64,000 nt of DNA from Ochotona curzoniae (lineage: Eukaryota > Chordata > Mammalia > Lagomorpha > Ochotonidae): the NCBI RefSeq assembly GCF_017591425.1, contig NW_024465885.1, positions 46,619,001 through 46,683,000 of the forward strand, read 5' to 3'. Below the pieces are notes generated by a model. The model saw nothing but the letters and a program-made list of their open reading frames with translations, was not told the origin of the DNA and did not search any database. The position numbers were made by a program, and so were the translations under genes. This document shows, in pieces, positions 45,918 through 57,475 of this stretch (position 1 is the stretch's first letter; the number at the start of each line of letters is the position of its first letter).

Positions 45918-47408
45918 AGAATTTTAAAAAGTTATTCTAAAGTGGTCCAGCTGGCTTGCACTTGGGCATAAGGCTGTATATAGGACACCCTCCCCCCACG
46001 TCCCCCTGCTCCAGGGACTCATCTGGTGGAGGGGAGGAATTTGGGTCACTCTAACATTCTTGTGCCACAACCAAGGGGTTCTGTCACTTGCTCTGGTTGC
46101 AGTGCCAGTAGCTGGTGTCAGTTTGGAGACCCAGCGCGTGACACTTGAGAGGCCAGGAGTCACGCAGGCCCCTGGCTCCCTCCACCCCTGGTGTACATTA
46201 CAATGGTACTACCTGCCATGCAGAAGGGGCAGGGTCACACTGCTCAGATCCTGTCCCCCCATCTTCCTCTTCCCAAGGTTTTATGGCTGACACGAATTCA
46301 GGAGAACAGAGCAACTGCAGATCTGGGACATCCAGACCTTATGTGCAGGGCAGGGCTGTGGGGTCCAGGGCCACTGTCCCCATTGCTTGAAGATGAGAAA
46401 GGGAGGGGTGGGAGCTTGGATCGAGGAAAGGTGACTGGGGGAATCCGGGCTTCTCCGCAGGGACCGCAGGCGGCCTACCCCCTCCCCAGCTCGCCCGCAA
46501 GCACCCGGCTCGCCCTAAGCAGGTTTCCGTTGGTTGTAAGCAAAGCTGTTGCGTATTTGGGAGGCATCCCTCCAGCCTGCCTGAGAGCACTTCAGCTTTC
46601 ACTTCACTTCAGAGGCTGGACAATTGGGGGGTTGTCTACATTTGCAAAAGTTTGCATTATTCAAACCTCATTTTTTTTCCTTCTTGCAATATCCACAGAA
46701 ACAAGGGCACACAATTTCTTTCAAAAGACTTTCTCATGGGGAAGTTGTACCTGTCAAGTCTGGGTCTCTGTGGGCACCTCAGCTGCCATGTTTTTATGAT
46801 TACGGAGAACAGTGGATTGTTTTTGGAATTTCAGAGCATTAAGGCAAAGTTTGATGCTGCTGGAAAAACTTTAGGATCTGTCTGCCCAGCCAAGCTGAGA
46901 TGCTGGATAGAGATGAGTGGGAGAAAAGCACTTCCGGCTCTTCTTGTACTGTGGGCTACACTGAGAATGCATTGCCTGAAGCCCTCCTGCCAGCTGTAAG
47001 AATCAGGGCCCATGGGGACAGCCTACACGGAGTCCCCTGGACAGTACCTCGCAGGACCTGGATTAGAACCTGGGGCCTGGGAGAGTTTGGGGAGAGCAAT
47101 AATCTTCCTGAAGTCGTCCACCTGCAGCTCCCCTGGAGTGTGTGCCTGGGTTGGCCTTGACCTTGCCACTCGCCTGCCTTTTCACTCCATGCAGTTACTT
47201 CTGACTTGCACGCTGATCTCTGATCATCCCACTGTGGAGGAGCCCACTCGCAGCACGTGTGCCACGTCGGACTCAGCTCTGCCGGGAATGTGCGAGAAAG
47301 CCAGTGCACGGATGATCACCCCAGCATCAGGACAGCTGCCTGGCGAGATTTTCTGAGAACTTGGGGCTGCAAATGACTGAGCTTGCTTGGAGTAGTTGGT
47401 TTCATTTA
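45918..47408. other. Unique DNA, no gene recognised
   Basis: No repeat family is recognised. Several 80-200 codon frames overlap on both strands without domains. Confidence 0.45.
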
Positions 47409-47760
47409 TTTCTTTCCTCCTTCTTTTCTTTTCTTTTCTTTTCTTTTCTTTTCTTTTCTTTTCTTTTCTTTTCTTTTCTTTTCTTTTCTTTTCTCCTTCT
47501 TTTCTTTTCTTTTCTTTTCTTTTCTTTTCTTTTCTTTTCTTTTCTTTTCTTTTCTTTTCTTTTCTTTCCCTTCCCTTCCCTTCCCTTCCCTTCCCTTCCC
47601 TTCCCTTCCCTTCCCTTATCTTCCTTCCCTTCCCTTCCCTTCCCTTCCCTTCCCTTCCCTTCCCTTCCCTTCCCTTCCCTTCCCTTCCCTTCCCTTCCCT
47701 TCCCTTCCCTTCCCTTCCCTTCCCTTCCCTTCCCTTCCCTTCCTTTCCCTTTCTTTCCTC
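47409..47760 (+). repeat. Compound pentanucleotide polypyrimidine tract
   Basis: About 350 bases are pure pyrimidine on the plus strand except one A at 47618. The left half is (CTTTT)n and the right half (CCCTT)n, with the switch at about 47568. All three plus frames are open (130-195 codons of F/S/L/P), an artefact of the repeat. Mirror symmetry makes triplex (H-DNA) formation possible. Confidence 0.97.
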
Positions 47761-47862
47761 ACCACCAGAAACTAGTGCTTCTAACCTATTGTATTATCTG
47801 TTGGGGACAACTTCAGGAATCTGATTCCAATCTGGGCAAAAATGTGCATGGCCTTAGTGCAC

Positions 47863-48212
47863 GTGCATTTTTAAAAATTTATTTATTTTTATTGGAAAGG
47901 CAGATACACAGAGAAGAGGAGAGACAGAGAGGGAGATTTTCCATCTGATGATTCACTCCCCAAGTGGCCACAATGGCCGGAGCTGTGCTGATCCAAAGCC
48001 AAGAACCAGGAGCCTCTCCCAGGTCTCCCATGCAGGTGCAGGGTCCTAAGGCTTTGGGCCTCATCTGCTTTCCAAGCCACAAGAAGGGAGCTGGATGGGA
48101 AGCGGGGCCGCTAGGATTGGAATGGTAGCCCATATAGGATCCCAGTGCATGCAAGGAGAGGACTTTAGCTGCTAGGCTAACACATTGGGCTCACAGGTGC
48201 ATTTTTAAAAAT
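47863..48212 (-). repeat. Pika-type CSINE with 16-bp TSD, nested
   Basis: Identical flanks 'gtgcatttttaaaaat' lie at 47863-47878 and 48197-48212. The body (47879-48196) reads tail, 'gatgattcactccccaagtg', 'gggtcctaaggctttgggcc', head 'ctttagctgctaggctaaca'. It landed at the A-rich end of the next CSINE. Confidence 0.93.
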
Positions 48213-48475
48213 ATTTATTTTATTTGTAAGTATTAGAGAGAGAAAGATCCTTCATCTGCTGGCCCATTTCCCAGATAGCTGCAGCATCCAGGGCTGCTTC
48301 AGACTGCAGCATGAGCCTCCACCAGGTCACCCACAGGAGTGCCCATCTTTGCTGCCTCTCCCAGACCATCTGCAGAGACCCAGGCTGAAAGTGGAACAGC
48401 TGGGACACAGCCCAACACCCATATGAGATGTCATGTGTGCTGACTGCCTCTGACACGCAGCTCTGGCCCCAGCAC
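48205..48475 (-). repeat. CSINE, older copy beside the nested one
   Basis: It starts with 'aaaaatatttattttatttg' and continues 'ccttcatctgctggcccatt' and 'caggctgaaagtggaacagc'. More diverged than the neighbour that inserted at its end. Confidence 0.85.
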
Positions 48476-48552
48476 CAGCATTTTCTGCCCTTCAACTCCT
48501 TACCTTCTCTGTCCTTCCCCTCCATCAAACTTTGCTGAACACATTGGTTATC

Positions 48553-48885
48553 ATTTTTTTTAGAATTTATTAATTTTGCTCGAAAGGATTAGAGAGAGAA
48601 AGAGGGAAAGACACAGAGAGATCTTCCATCTGCTGGCTTGCTCTCCAAATGGCCATAATAGCCAGAGCTGGGCCAGCTTGAAGTTAGGATCCTGGAGCCT
48701 CATCCAGGTCTCTCACATGGGTACAAGGTCCCAAGGCTTTGGCCATTCTCTGCAGCTTTCCCAGGCCACAAGCAGGGAGCTGGATGGGAAGTGGAGCAGC
48801 TGGGACTAGAACAGGTGCTGATACGGGATGCTGGTGCCACAGGCAGAGGATCAGCCTGCTGCTTCACCTTGCTAGCACCGACACT
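48553..48885 (-). repeat. CSINE, full length
   Basis: From 'tagaatttattaattttgct' to the head 'cttcaccttgctagcaccga'. It is the third minus-strand copy in a row. Confidence 0.92.
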
Positions 48886-49261
48886 CATCATCCTTAGGGT
48901 AAAATTTTCCAGCACTTTGTCAGCGCTGGTCTTCACATCCCCCAAAACTGTCAGAAACACTCGGATTGACCAGTGTACAGTAGTGAGCCCAGGCACCCCG
49001 CCAATTTGTAATCACGCACGACTTAGAGCCAATCTGTTTACATTTATTTCTAACCTTGATGGAGTTAGAAATCTTCCTAAACACCTGCCTCCTAATCCTT
49101 CTGCTAACAAATGGAGTATATATCATAACTAGCACAGGGCACTGTCCATGGTTGTGGTCTGGGGGTGCTTCTCCAGCTTCTCCCAGAGGGCATATTTGGC
49201 ATTGCCTGGGCATGTCATGGCCAGGTTTGGGGTGGTGTGGTCATCAGGATGAGCATTTCAC

Positions 49262-49830
49262 ACTGACCTGCAGCATTGCCCTGACACACAGACCCACAGT
49301 GAGCACTCACACTGCACTGGGCACCTGCAGCCTGACACACAGACCCACAGTGAGCACTCACACTGCACTGGGCACCTGCAGCCTGACACACAGACCCACA
49401 GTGAGCACTCACACTGCACCTGCCCTGACACACAGACCCACAGTGAGCACCTCACACTGCACCTGCCCTGACACACAGACCCACAGTGAGCACTCACACT
49501 GCACCTGCCCTGACACACAGACCCACAGTGAGCACCTCACACCGCACTGGGCACCTGCCCTGACACACAGACCCACAATGAGCACTCACACTGCACTGGG
49601 CACCTGTCCCGACACACAGACCCACAGTGAGCACTCACACTGCACCTGCCCTGACACACAGACCCACAGTGAGCACTCACACTGCACCTGCCCTGACACA
49701 CAGACCCACAGTGAGCACTCACACTGCACTGGGCACCTGCCCTGACACACAGACCCACAGTGAGCACCTCACACCGCACTGGGCACCTGCCCTGACACAC
49801 AGACCCACAGTGAGCACCTCACACTGCATG
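49262..49830 (+). repeat. Minisatellite, about 12 units
   Basis: The units share 'tgacacacagacccacagtg' and 'agcactcacactgcac'. They are about 40-44 bases, or about 51 when the optional 'tgggcac' insert is present. I count 12 'acacacagaccca' cores by eye. Units alternate between long and short types. An open frame of 229 codons crosses it, but codon phase is not kept between unit lengths, so this looks non-coding. Confidence 0.93.
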
Positions 49831-49869
49831 AGGCACCCTGTCCCGACATCGGCTCTGGCTCTGGGAGTT

Positions 49870-50155
49870 TAGCCGCATAGTTGATGCCCAGACTCGGAGC
49901 CTGCTCTTGGCACCAGCTTCCTATTAATGCCCAGGATGCAGCAGTGAGAGATCAAGGACCATATTCCTGCCTCTCTCGTGGGAGACCTGCTTGCTTTCCC
50001 AGGTCCTGGCCTTGTTCGGACCTGGCCCCCGACTGTTCTGGGCATTTGGAAAGTGACCTAGCAGACCAGCAGAGGGACATCTCTCTCTCTCTCTCTCTGT
50101 CTCCCTCCCTCCCTCCTCTCAGTCTCTTTGCTTCTCAAATAAGTAAATCAGTAAG
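49870..50155 (+). repeat. CSINE, diverged
   Basis: 'gccgcatagttgatgcccag' head, 'cgtgggagacctgcttg' middle, a (TC)n stretch at about 50080-50100 and the tail 'tctcaaataagtaaatcag'. It directly follows the minisatellite. Confidence 0.8.
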
Positions 50156-50919
50156 AATGGCCCAACCCAATCTCCCAATGGTCATGGTGTCCAGGATGGT
50201 GAAAATGTGTCCTCTGTAAGTCATGAGACCCCGGGACATTAACGTAAGGGTTAAATCTGTTTCCAAATTAAGAATGTCTCTGAATATCACAGTGTCAGTG
50301 GTACATGGTACATTTCTGGCGCACACATTGGAGTTATCTGTGAAGAATGGGTCAACAGTGGGGGTCTCTGGGAAGGTAAAGGATTTCTGTTGATACCAAC
50401 CTGTTTATTTGTCCCAGTGAGTGCATGCATTGCCTACAAAAATAGTATGTTTGTATAACATGGAGGATGTGGATGCTCTCAAAGGATCAAAAGACAAAAT
50501 TCTTCATAACTAAGCGAGCAGGGGACTGTCCCAAAGGGCTTCAGTTGGCTCTGTGAGCTGTCAGACCCGGGGCCATTATGGGAATCAGAAGCAGGTGCAG
50601 GGCAGCTGCTGTCCTGGTGTGATGGAGCACGTGTGGGAGAGTGAAGTGAAGTGACAGCATGGGGAGTGGGGTGAGTGTCAAGTCCCTGATGCTAATGAGT
50701 TTCAACTGTAGGTTCCTCTGGGCCCAGGCCTTGGTGTGGCTGTCAGGGCAGACTGGGAGCCGGCTGCAAAGAGGCAAGGCCCTGGGCTGAGTCCCGCCCA
50801 GCCTGGGCCTGGTTCTCTGATGCTGAGTGGCCTGTGATGATGGCAGGGAGCGGAGTCCATAGCTACTTTCCAACAGAGCAGCTGGCCTCAGAAACACCTC
50901 CTCCTTAAAAACCCCGTGG
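50156..50919. other. Unique DNA, no gene recognised
   Basis: No repeat or exon is recognised. Confidence 0.45.
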
Positions 50920-51247
50920 CAGGCCAGTGGGACAGTGCAACTAGTTAGTCCTCTACCTCCAAGTGCTGGGATCCCATATGGGTGCTGGTTCATGTCCCAG
51001 CTGCTCTACTTCCCATCCAGCTCCCTGCTTATGGCCTGGCAAAGCAGGGGTGAGTGATCAAGTCCTTTGGTCTCTGCACCTACATGAGAGACCTGGAAGA
51101 AGCTCCTGGCTCCTGGACTTGGATCAGTTCAGCTCTGGCTTTTGCAGTCATCAGGGGAGTGAACCAGTGGATGGAAGGTCTATTTCTCTGCCTCTCCTTC
51201 TCTCTATAGATCTGCTTCCCAGTAAAAATAAATGGATCTTTAAAAAT
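50920..51247 (+). repeat. CSINE, full length
   Basis: From 'aggccagtgggacagtgcaa' to 'ataaatggatctttaaaaat'. Confidence 0.9.
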
Positions 51248-51454
51248 AACAGCAAGAACAACAACAAATGGTGGCTTCCTGCTACCCTTGGGAGGAGTGG
51301 GGGACAACTGCCTTGGGCAAGCTGGTGGGCTTTGCCTGGATTGTGTTCCTGCCCCACTTTTTGCTCCTCCTCCTCCTCCACACTTCCCTGCCTGCACCAT
51401 CCCACCTCCTGGGCCCTTTCTCAGTCCCTCATAATTGCCATGCCCCGTCCACCC

Positions 51455-51515
51455 CAGGACTTTAGCTCTTGCTGTTCCTTCTACCAGGCATGTTCTGCCT
51501 TCCTCTCTTTACCGG
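51455..51515 (+). repeat. L2 LINE 3'-end remnant
   Basis: 'gctcttgctgttccttctac' and 'caggcatgttctgccttcct' follow the conserved L2 3'-end reading (tgctgttccctctgcctggaatgct). Short and diverged. Confidence 0.5.
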
Positions 51516-51519
51516 GTTA

Positions 51520-51640
51520 ATATTTCTTCACCCCTCCTCCCTTCCTCTCCTCCCCTCTTCACCCTCTCCTCCCTCTCCTCCCCTCCTCTCTCCTCCTGTA
51601 CTCCCCTCTCCTTTCCTCTACCTCTTCTTTCCTCACCCTT
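51520..51640. repeat. CT-rich low-complexity tract
   Basis: TCC- and CTCC-rich pyrimidine stretch, not a regular repeat. Confidence 0.8.
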
Positions 51641-52429
51641 GTAGGACAAGCAGTCCCAGCCCCTTCCTCCCTCCTAGCTCTGTACAGGTGCACCTCCACA
51701 CGCTCTGGGCAATGCCATGGCCAGCACTGGCCTCCTAGCAGGACTGCATCCGGAAGAACAGGATCCAACTCCAGTTTGTTCACCCAGTGTAGGAGAGAGC
51801 ATCTGGCTTGCAACTGTGGCTCCTTGGTCCCAGCTAACTGAGTGCCCCTGAAGGGGTCAGCCACCAACCACTCATCAAGGCATTAAGATAGGGAAATGTG
51901 GCCTCTCCCAGTGACAGCCCGGTGTGGCCAGACTGACCATGACCGGAGGCCAGACCTAGCTGCCTCCCCCTTGGGAAGGTGCCCTCCTATGCTGAGGGGC
52001 TGGGCTGGCAGTGTGGGGAGGCAAGGGCAGGAGTGGCTGAGACTAACATGGACACTAGACTCTGCTGGCCACCCCTCCTCTGGGCTCCCATGATGCTCTG
52101 GGAATATTCCAGTGCCAAGCAATTCAAACGATGGCCTTCTTGTGCGTCAGGGGCCCGGCTAGGGTGGGAGGCCCTGAGAGCAAGGCCTGTGGGTTTTACC
52201 CGTGTGTGGAGCCTCAGACCATGCACAAGGTTGGGTAGATTCCAAGAATGTCTGTAAGGAGGGCTTCCTGCTTTGCCTGGGCCTGCCATGTCCTGAGGGT
52301 CCCTTCCTGTTGGGATTTCTCTCAGGGGTCTGTCTTGCTGTGATTGCTGTTGGCATGAGCAGAAATGGAGACCAAGAGAAAGAGTTGTTGGCTTCAAGCT
52401 AGACTTTGCTACTTTTTCAGGTGCTCACA
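51641..52429. other. Unique DNA, no gene recognised
   Basis: No repeat or exon is recognised. Confidence 0.45.
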
Positions 52430-52915
52430 GACATATGTGTGCACACACAGAGGCATAATACACACATTCATGTACACACATATAGAGGCTTTCTAACACA
52501 CACATATACTCATGTACACACATATACATGATATATGCACCTGCATTACACACACATACATATAGAAGGACAGACGCACTCACACACTTACTTGAACACA
52601 CATGCATATCAGCACAGTAATACATACACACACAGCACACATGTCCACAATCATGCATATATTCACACACACGCACACAAGTACATACTACACACATACA
52701 TACATAATACATGTCCATGATGTACACACATAGATGCACATGCATGTTCACATATAAACATGCGTGCATGCACGCTCACACACACATACACACACGGACA
52801 CAATACACATCCAGGCACCCAATGCATACATGTACCCGCAGGCAGGCATATATTCATACACATGAACATGTACACATAACCACATACACACATATGTACC
52901 CACACATGTGCACCC
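52430..52915. repeat. CA/CATA-rich irregular array
   Basis: Nearly 500 bases of alternating purine-pyrimidine sequence with many 'acacaca', 'acatac' and 'atgca' words. The right half (52750-52910) has more TGCATG and TACATG. Frames through it are artefacts. Confidence 0.9.
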
Positions 52916-53279
52916 GTGCAACCCCCAGCTGTAGAGAACTCTGTTGAAGCCTGGACAGGTAGGCATGTAAGAAAATGCCATAAATGAAAGACAAATTTGG
53001 TGCTGAAAAGCAAACTGATGAGGGGCTGTGCCGGAGCTGCAAACGCCCTGGCAGGTGCATGCCCCTGCTGGGCAGATCTCCGAGGTCCGGGGGTGGGGAG
53101 AGAGGTTTTCCCTTCTCTCACTCCTTCCGGAGAGGCAGAGGAAGGCAGCAGGGACAGGACTTGCCCAGGTCAGACAGTCACAGGCAGAGGAGGAGGAAGC
53201 ATGTGGGGCGGGGATGTCATCCATGCCAGGCAGACCCTGAGCTAGGGCGGACTTGAATGGAGAACTTGCTCTCTTTCCC

Positions 53280-53360
53280 CCAGGTCTTCACTCAAATGTC
53301 ACCTCCTTGGGACCCCTCCCCAGCCTCCTCTATTTGCAACTGTCCCACTGCAACCTTCCT
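53280..53360 (+). repeat. L2-like 3'-end remnant
   Basis: 'caggtcttcactcaaatgtc' and 'acctccttgggacccctccc' follow the L2 reading (tcagctcaaatgtcacctcctcagagaggcc). Confidence 0.5.
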
Positions 53361-53608
53361 GGGACGCGGTGTGTGTGTTGATGGAGGTAGTTGAGGTGAG
53401 GCCGTGCTGGAGGGGGTGGGCCCTCCTGCAGACTCCTCGAGCGTGGCTGTCACTGTGGGGGTGCAAGGAGCACCTGTGTAGAGATGGAGGCAAACAGGTA
53501 CAGGGGTGATGCAGCACACACCGAAGCCACGGTGTGGCAAGGATGATGGGCAGCCACCAGAGCTGAGGCCTGGAGAGAACGAATTCTCTCCCTTTAGGCC
53601 ACTCAAGT

Positions 53609-53696
53609 GGGCAGAGGCGAAACCCTGGAGAGCTCCCAGCTGACTCACTGCGGGCAGAGACGAAACCCTGGAGAGAGCTCCCAGCTGACTCACTGC
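53609..53696 (+). repeat. 43/45-bp tandem duplication
   Basis: Two copies of 'gggcagag(g/a)cgaaaccc' continuing to 'gctcccagctgactcactgc' lie at 53609-53651 and 53652-53696. They differ by one substitution and an 'ag' insertion. Confidence 0.9.
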
Positions 53697-53819
53697 TGTC
53701 TTCCTCACTCTGCTCATGCAGTCAGAACCCTGCCTCCCCTAGCACTCAGCGCTATTATCTTTTTATTTACTCATTTATTTTATAAAGTTAGCCTTGTTTA
53801 TTTTAGTTTATATTTCATT

Positions 53820-54345
53820 TTCATTTCAGTTGAAATACAAAAAGAGAGGGACTCAGAGAGGGACAGATGGCAATCTTCCATCCATTGGCTCATTCCCTAA
53901 ATGCCCATGCTAGCCAGGACCAGGTCAGGATGAAGCCAAGAGCATGTTCAATCCAGTCTCCCAAAAGGATAGCAATTACCCCATCACATTTCAACAGCAT
54001 GTTTATTTGAAGATAGAGTTTCAGAGAGAGAGAAAGAATCTTTCATTTCCTGGTTCACTCCCCAGATGCCTCCAACAGCCAGGGCTGGGCCGGGCCAGAG
54101 CCAGGAGCCTGGAACTCCAGCCACATTTCTCCTGTGGGTAGCATGGGTTCAAATACCTGGACCATCTACTGCTCCTTTCCTGGGGAGTTGAATTGGAAGT
54201 GGAGCTGCTGGGATTTGAACTGGCACTCCTTTGGGAGTGATTTAACCTATTATGCCACAACATTGGCTCTGGACCCCAGTGCTTGAGCCGTGACCCACTG
54301 CCTCCCAGGGTGCATAATAGCAGAGAACTGTTGGGGCGTGACTGG
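53820..54345 (-). repeat. CSINE split by a younger CSINE
   Basis: The tail and GA-rich part lie at 53820-53965 ('gtctcccaaaa' is the break point). The remaining part ('gaccccagtgcttgagccgt', 'actgcctcccagggtgcata', 'agcagagaactgttgg') lies at 54271-54345. Another CSINE sits between them. Confidence 0.75.
53999..54270 (-). repeat. CSINE nested in another CSINE
   Basis: From 'atgtttatttgaagatagag' to the head 'cctattatgccacaacattg'. Its sides match consecutive parts of one older CSINE, so it inserted later. Confidence 0.85.
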
Positions 54346-57300
54346 GAAGCACTTTAGTTGGGATGTGGGCATCCCGAGCAGCTACACGTGCCTGCCTTGC
54401 TCATCCATCTCCCTCCTCAGTGCATGATTCCCTTGTGGCTTCAGCATCACTTCACTCCTGGTAGGGTGTTTGGGACAGGCCAGACGTACGGCTAAGGTAA
54501 CTGGCCATAAGAGCAAAGGAAGTTGGCTTTCTGATTGGTGCTGGACCTAACTTGAGCAGTTAGGGGTGCAGTGGGGTCCTGCTAGCCAGCCTTACCAGAG
54601 CAGTCCCTGCCTGCTACTGCCTGATGACCTTTCAGAAGCTCCCAGTGCCACCCCACACCCTTCAGACCACGAGGGGACAATGTGGCACATGGGAAGAAAA
54701 GCAGGGTGGTATGTGGTTTCCACTGTTAGAAACGGCTTAGGGCATAGACAGCACCGCAGTTCCACCCATCGGTCCTGGTCCCCTTGACACTCCCCTTGCT
54801 TCCAGTTGCAGACAAGCCAACCTTCTCGGCTAATCATTTTTGCAAGGGCTGTCAGGACCAGGAGGACGTAGTGGAAGAGGCTGTCTCGTGTGAGATTTCC
54901 CCAGTAAAAAAACGGGTGTCGTGATGAAGGCCCTGCATTTGTCAGTCCTCCACCCCGAAACATTTGCAAGTGATTACGCTCTTCGCGGCTGGCACGCAGT
55001 CTCGAGGAATGCTGGGAAGTAAGCAGCTTGCTAGCAGGAGCCAAGGCATGGAAACAAGAAGGGTCCTTCGGAAAACATGTTCAGGAGAAAAACCCTCCCA
55101 AGCAATGGAAAAAGATCTGAAGGCCAGGAGTTGCCTTTTTGGGTGGCAAAAATACCCAGAGCTACAAGAAAAAGGTTCTAGCAATTCCAAACATACCCAC
55201 AATAAGAGATCCATGCAAACACGCCAAGGACTTTCTAAAGTCCTTATCCTAAGATGCCCGCATGAAAGGAAGCAGGTGGCTGTGCCCAGTGGGTGAATAT
55301 GAAGGGCCTTTGGGGAGGGTCTAGGTTACAGCCAGGACTAATCCTATCCAAAGGATGTGAAACCCTACAAGGTTCCCCCATGGCATGACTGGAAATTTCA
55401 CCCTGAAGATCATAGACAAGGCATGACTGGGGGCTGCCCCTGAGCCAGAATCCCAACCCTGTTTTTGACCGAACTAGCATTTGTACTTACCTACCAAGTC
55501 AATTAGATCTGAAACCTTATTACAAAGCAAGATGAAAACAGAACACTCCTTTCCTGCACTGGAGGCCTCTGGGTTCTCCACAGCGACTGGGACACCAGGC
55601 CCCCTCCGGAAGACTTCCCAGCCCTGCTCTGCAGCCTGGTGTGTCCGGCACAAGGAGGTTTTGCTCATCTCCCCTTCCCTTTGCCCTCAGCTTGGACACC
55701 TCTTGCTCTGAATTTCTGCTTCTGGTACTTTCCGGCTATATTTTTGGGCAGGTGGCTGGCCCTGCCTGGGACTCAGAGGTCTGGGATCCCCTCCCCACCT
55801 CTGCAATCCTAAGCAGATGGCTTGGTCCTCTCATCGCCTTGGGTTGTTGAGATGCAACCAGCACCCTTGGCATGCCCTGGATGGACAGTGCCCATCCAAC
55901 GAGAGTGATGGTAGGAAGCTGTCCGCTGGTGACTGAGATGTTGCATCAGAAGGAATCTGGTTTCTGAGCACCCTGTGCAGAGAGACAGCCTCCCTCCAGC
56001 CTGCCAAAGGAACTGGCAATACCTATGTAGTCTTCTAGCCTCCCGAGAGCAGCCACCGAGGGGCTTAGAGGAAGGTGACAGTATGAGTGAAGGTGGGAAT
56101 AGGACACACGAGTCTGAGACTCAAGGCTCCACATCAGCTTCACCAGGCAGGGGCCACTTCTGCTCATCCATGCCTTCAAGCAACCCCATCACTCCGTGCT
56201 GCAGCCCCCGTGCCCAGCACACTGGCAACCCAGTCCCAGCCTCCAAGCCAGGGCATGCTCCTGCGTTCTGTGCACCTGCCACACAAGGTGGCGGCATTCC
56301 CCACAGGAAGGGTGGTGATGATAGAAGTGGCCACACAGAGAAGGTTCACACTGGGGGGATGAGACAGGTCCCATGAGTATCACTATCCCACAGTGGGAAA
56401 CAGTGAGGTCCAGAGAGGTCTGAAACTTGCCCCAAATCACACAGCTGCCGTCTAAAATCAGGGCCCAGATCCTGGCTGTTGAACCTCCCTCCACGTTACA
56501 GTGTGTGGTCAGCCAAGTGAGGTCAGTCCCACTGCCCCACAGGAGGTTGATCATCCTCAAAGGACACTCGGTGCACACATGGTGATGACATGCTGCAGGG
56601 AGAGGCCTCGGAGAAGTTCATAAGCTGGGATGTGCCTCGGTCTGCATGACCCTCCATCACCCCAAAGGCTGTCCCACCAGCCACCGGTGCAACTTGCCAA
56701 GCTTGGGGCTAGTTCTAAATTTGTTTCTGCAACTATTGGGCATCTCTGACACATCTCAGCCAAATGAGAGCCGGGGCCGCTATGTCTGATGCCCCCTGGA
56801 ATCCTGCAGCCTTATCTGTGGAGGGCACCTGGGACTGAGTCTGGCTGCCTGTCTAGAACAGTTTGCGGGAGCCACTGAGTCTCCTATCCAGAATATGTTA
56901 ACTAGCAGGGCGTCGAGGACAACTGCCAACCAGGTCAGGCGTACAACCCTCCGTGGCTCAGCCAGAAAGAACTGGAAAAGAACAGAGGCCTCCCTGGAGG
57001 CTGTGCAACCCCGCTGGCCGGCCCTGGGGAAAGCGGCTTGGTTCCCCACAGCCCCGTAGAGGGAGCAAGCCCTTTTCCACTTCAAACCCTGGAGCTCGCT
57101 GGCTCGCACAGTGCTGTAGGCAGGCGACTTTCCAGGCCGTCTGGAAAGCCAGCTCATTAGAACCTTGTGAGCGGCAGGCTCTTTGCCTTTGTCAAGTGGA
57201 GGCTGCTCCAGGGCAGCGGGGGAGGCAGGGGTGTCAGCCAAGACCGCCAGGTCTCCCCTTGCCTGTCAGGTTTTATCCCCAAAGAGGTCACTCTGCAATC

Positions 57301-57475
57301 ATCAGCTACAGATCAACACTGTCCCTGCACGCAGGGTCGGGCTGCAGCTGGCGGGGGATGCTGCATCGGCCACTTCCTGAGGATCAGTGTGGGCCCTTTT
57401 CCCTAGCTCTGCGTGCACTTAGAACGGCATCTTAGGACACTCTCTTACTCATAGTTGTCTCCGTGAAGAAGGCTT
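54346..57475. other. 3.1 kb of mostly unique DNA, no gene recognised
   Basis: Apart from a MIR (56375-56480) nothing is recognised. The pair of overlapping frames at 56780-57435 (153 codons minus, 160 plus) is GC-driven and has no recognisable domains. Confidence 0.45.
56375..56480 (-). repeat. MIR SINE remnant
   Basis: 'agtatcactatcccacagtg', 'ggaaacagtgaggtccagag', 'cttgccccaaatcacacagc' and 'agggcccagatcctggctg' follow the reversed MIR order. Confidence 0.75.

Larger units (their letters stand above)
52916..53819. other. Unique DNA with small old repeats
   Basis: No gene is recognised. It contains an L2-like scrap (53280-53360), a possible MIR scrap ('ggacttgcccaggtcagaca' near 53157) and a tandem duplication (53609-53696). 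Confidence 0.45.

Noticed and set aside
47361..47948. Three overlapping open frames of 130-195 codons rich in F, S, L and P
   Set aside because: They come only from the pentanucleotide pyrimidine tract, which has no stops in any plus frame.
49056..49745. 229-codon frame with a repeated THRPTVSTHT-like motif
   Set aside because: It spans the minisatellite. Unit lengths are not all multiples of three, so phase is not kept, and minus-strand frames are open as well.
49262..49830. Regular direct repeats that could suggest a CRISPR array
   Set aside because: There are no unique spacers, the units are contiguous, and the genome is mammalian.
56780..57435. Overlapping 153-codon minus and 160-codon plus frames
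   Set aside because: Open on both strands at once in GC-rich DNA, with no recognisable domain or splice sites.
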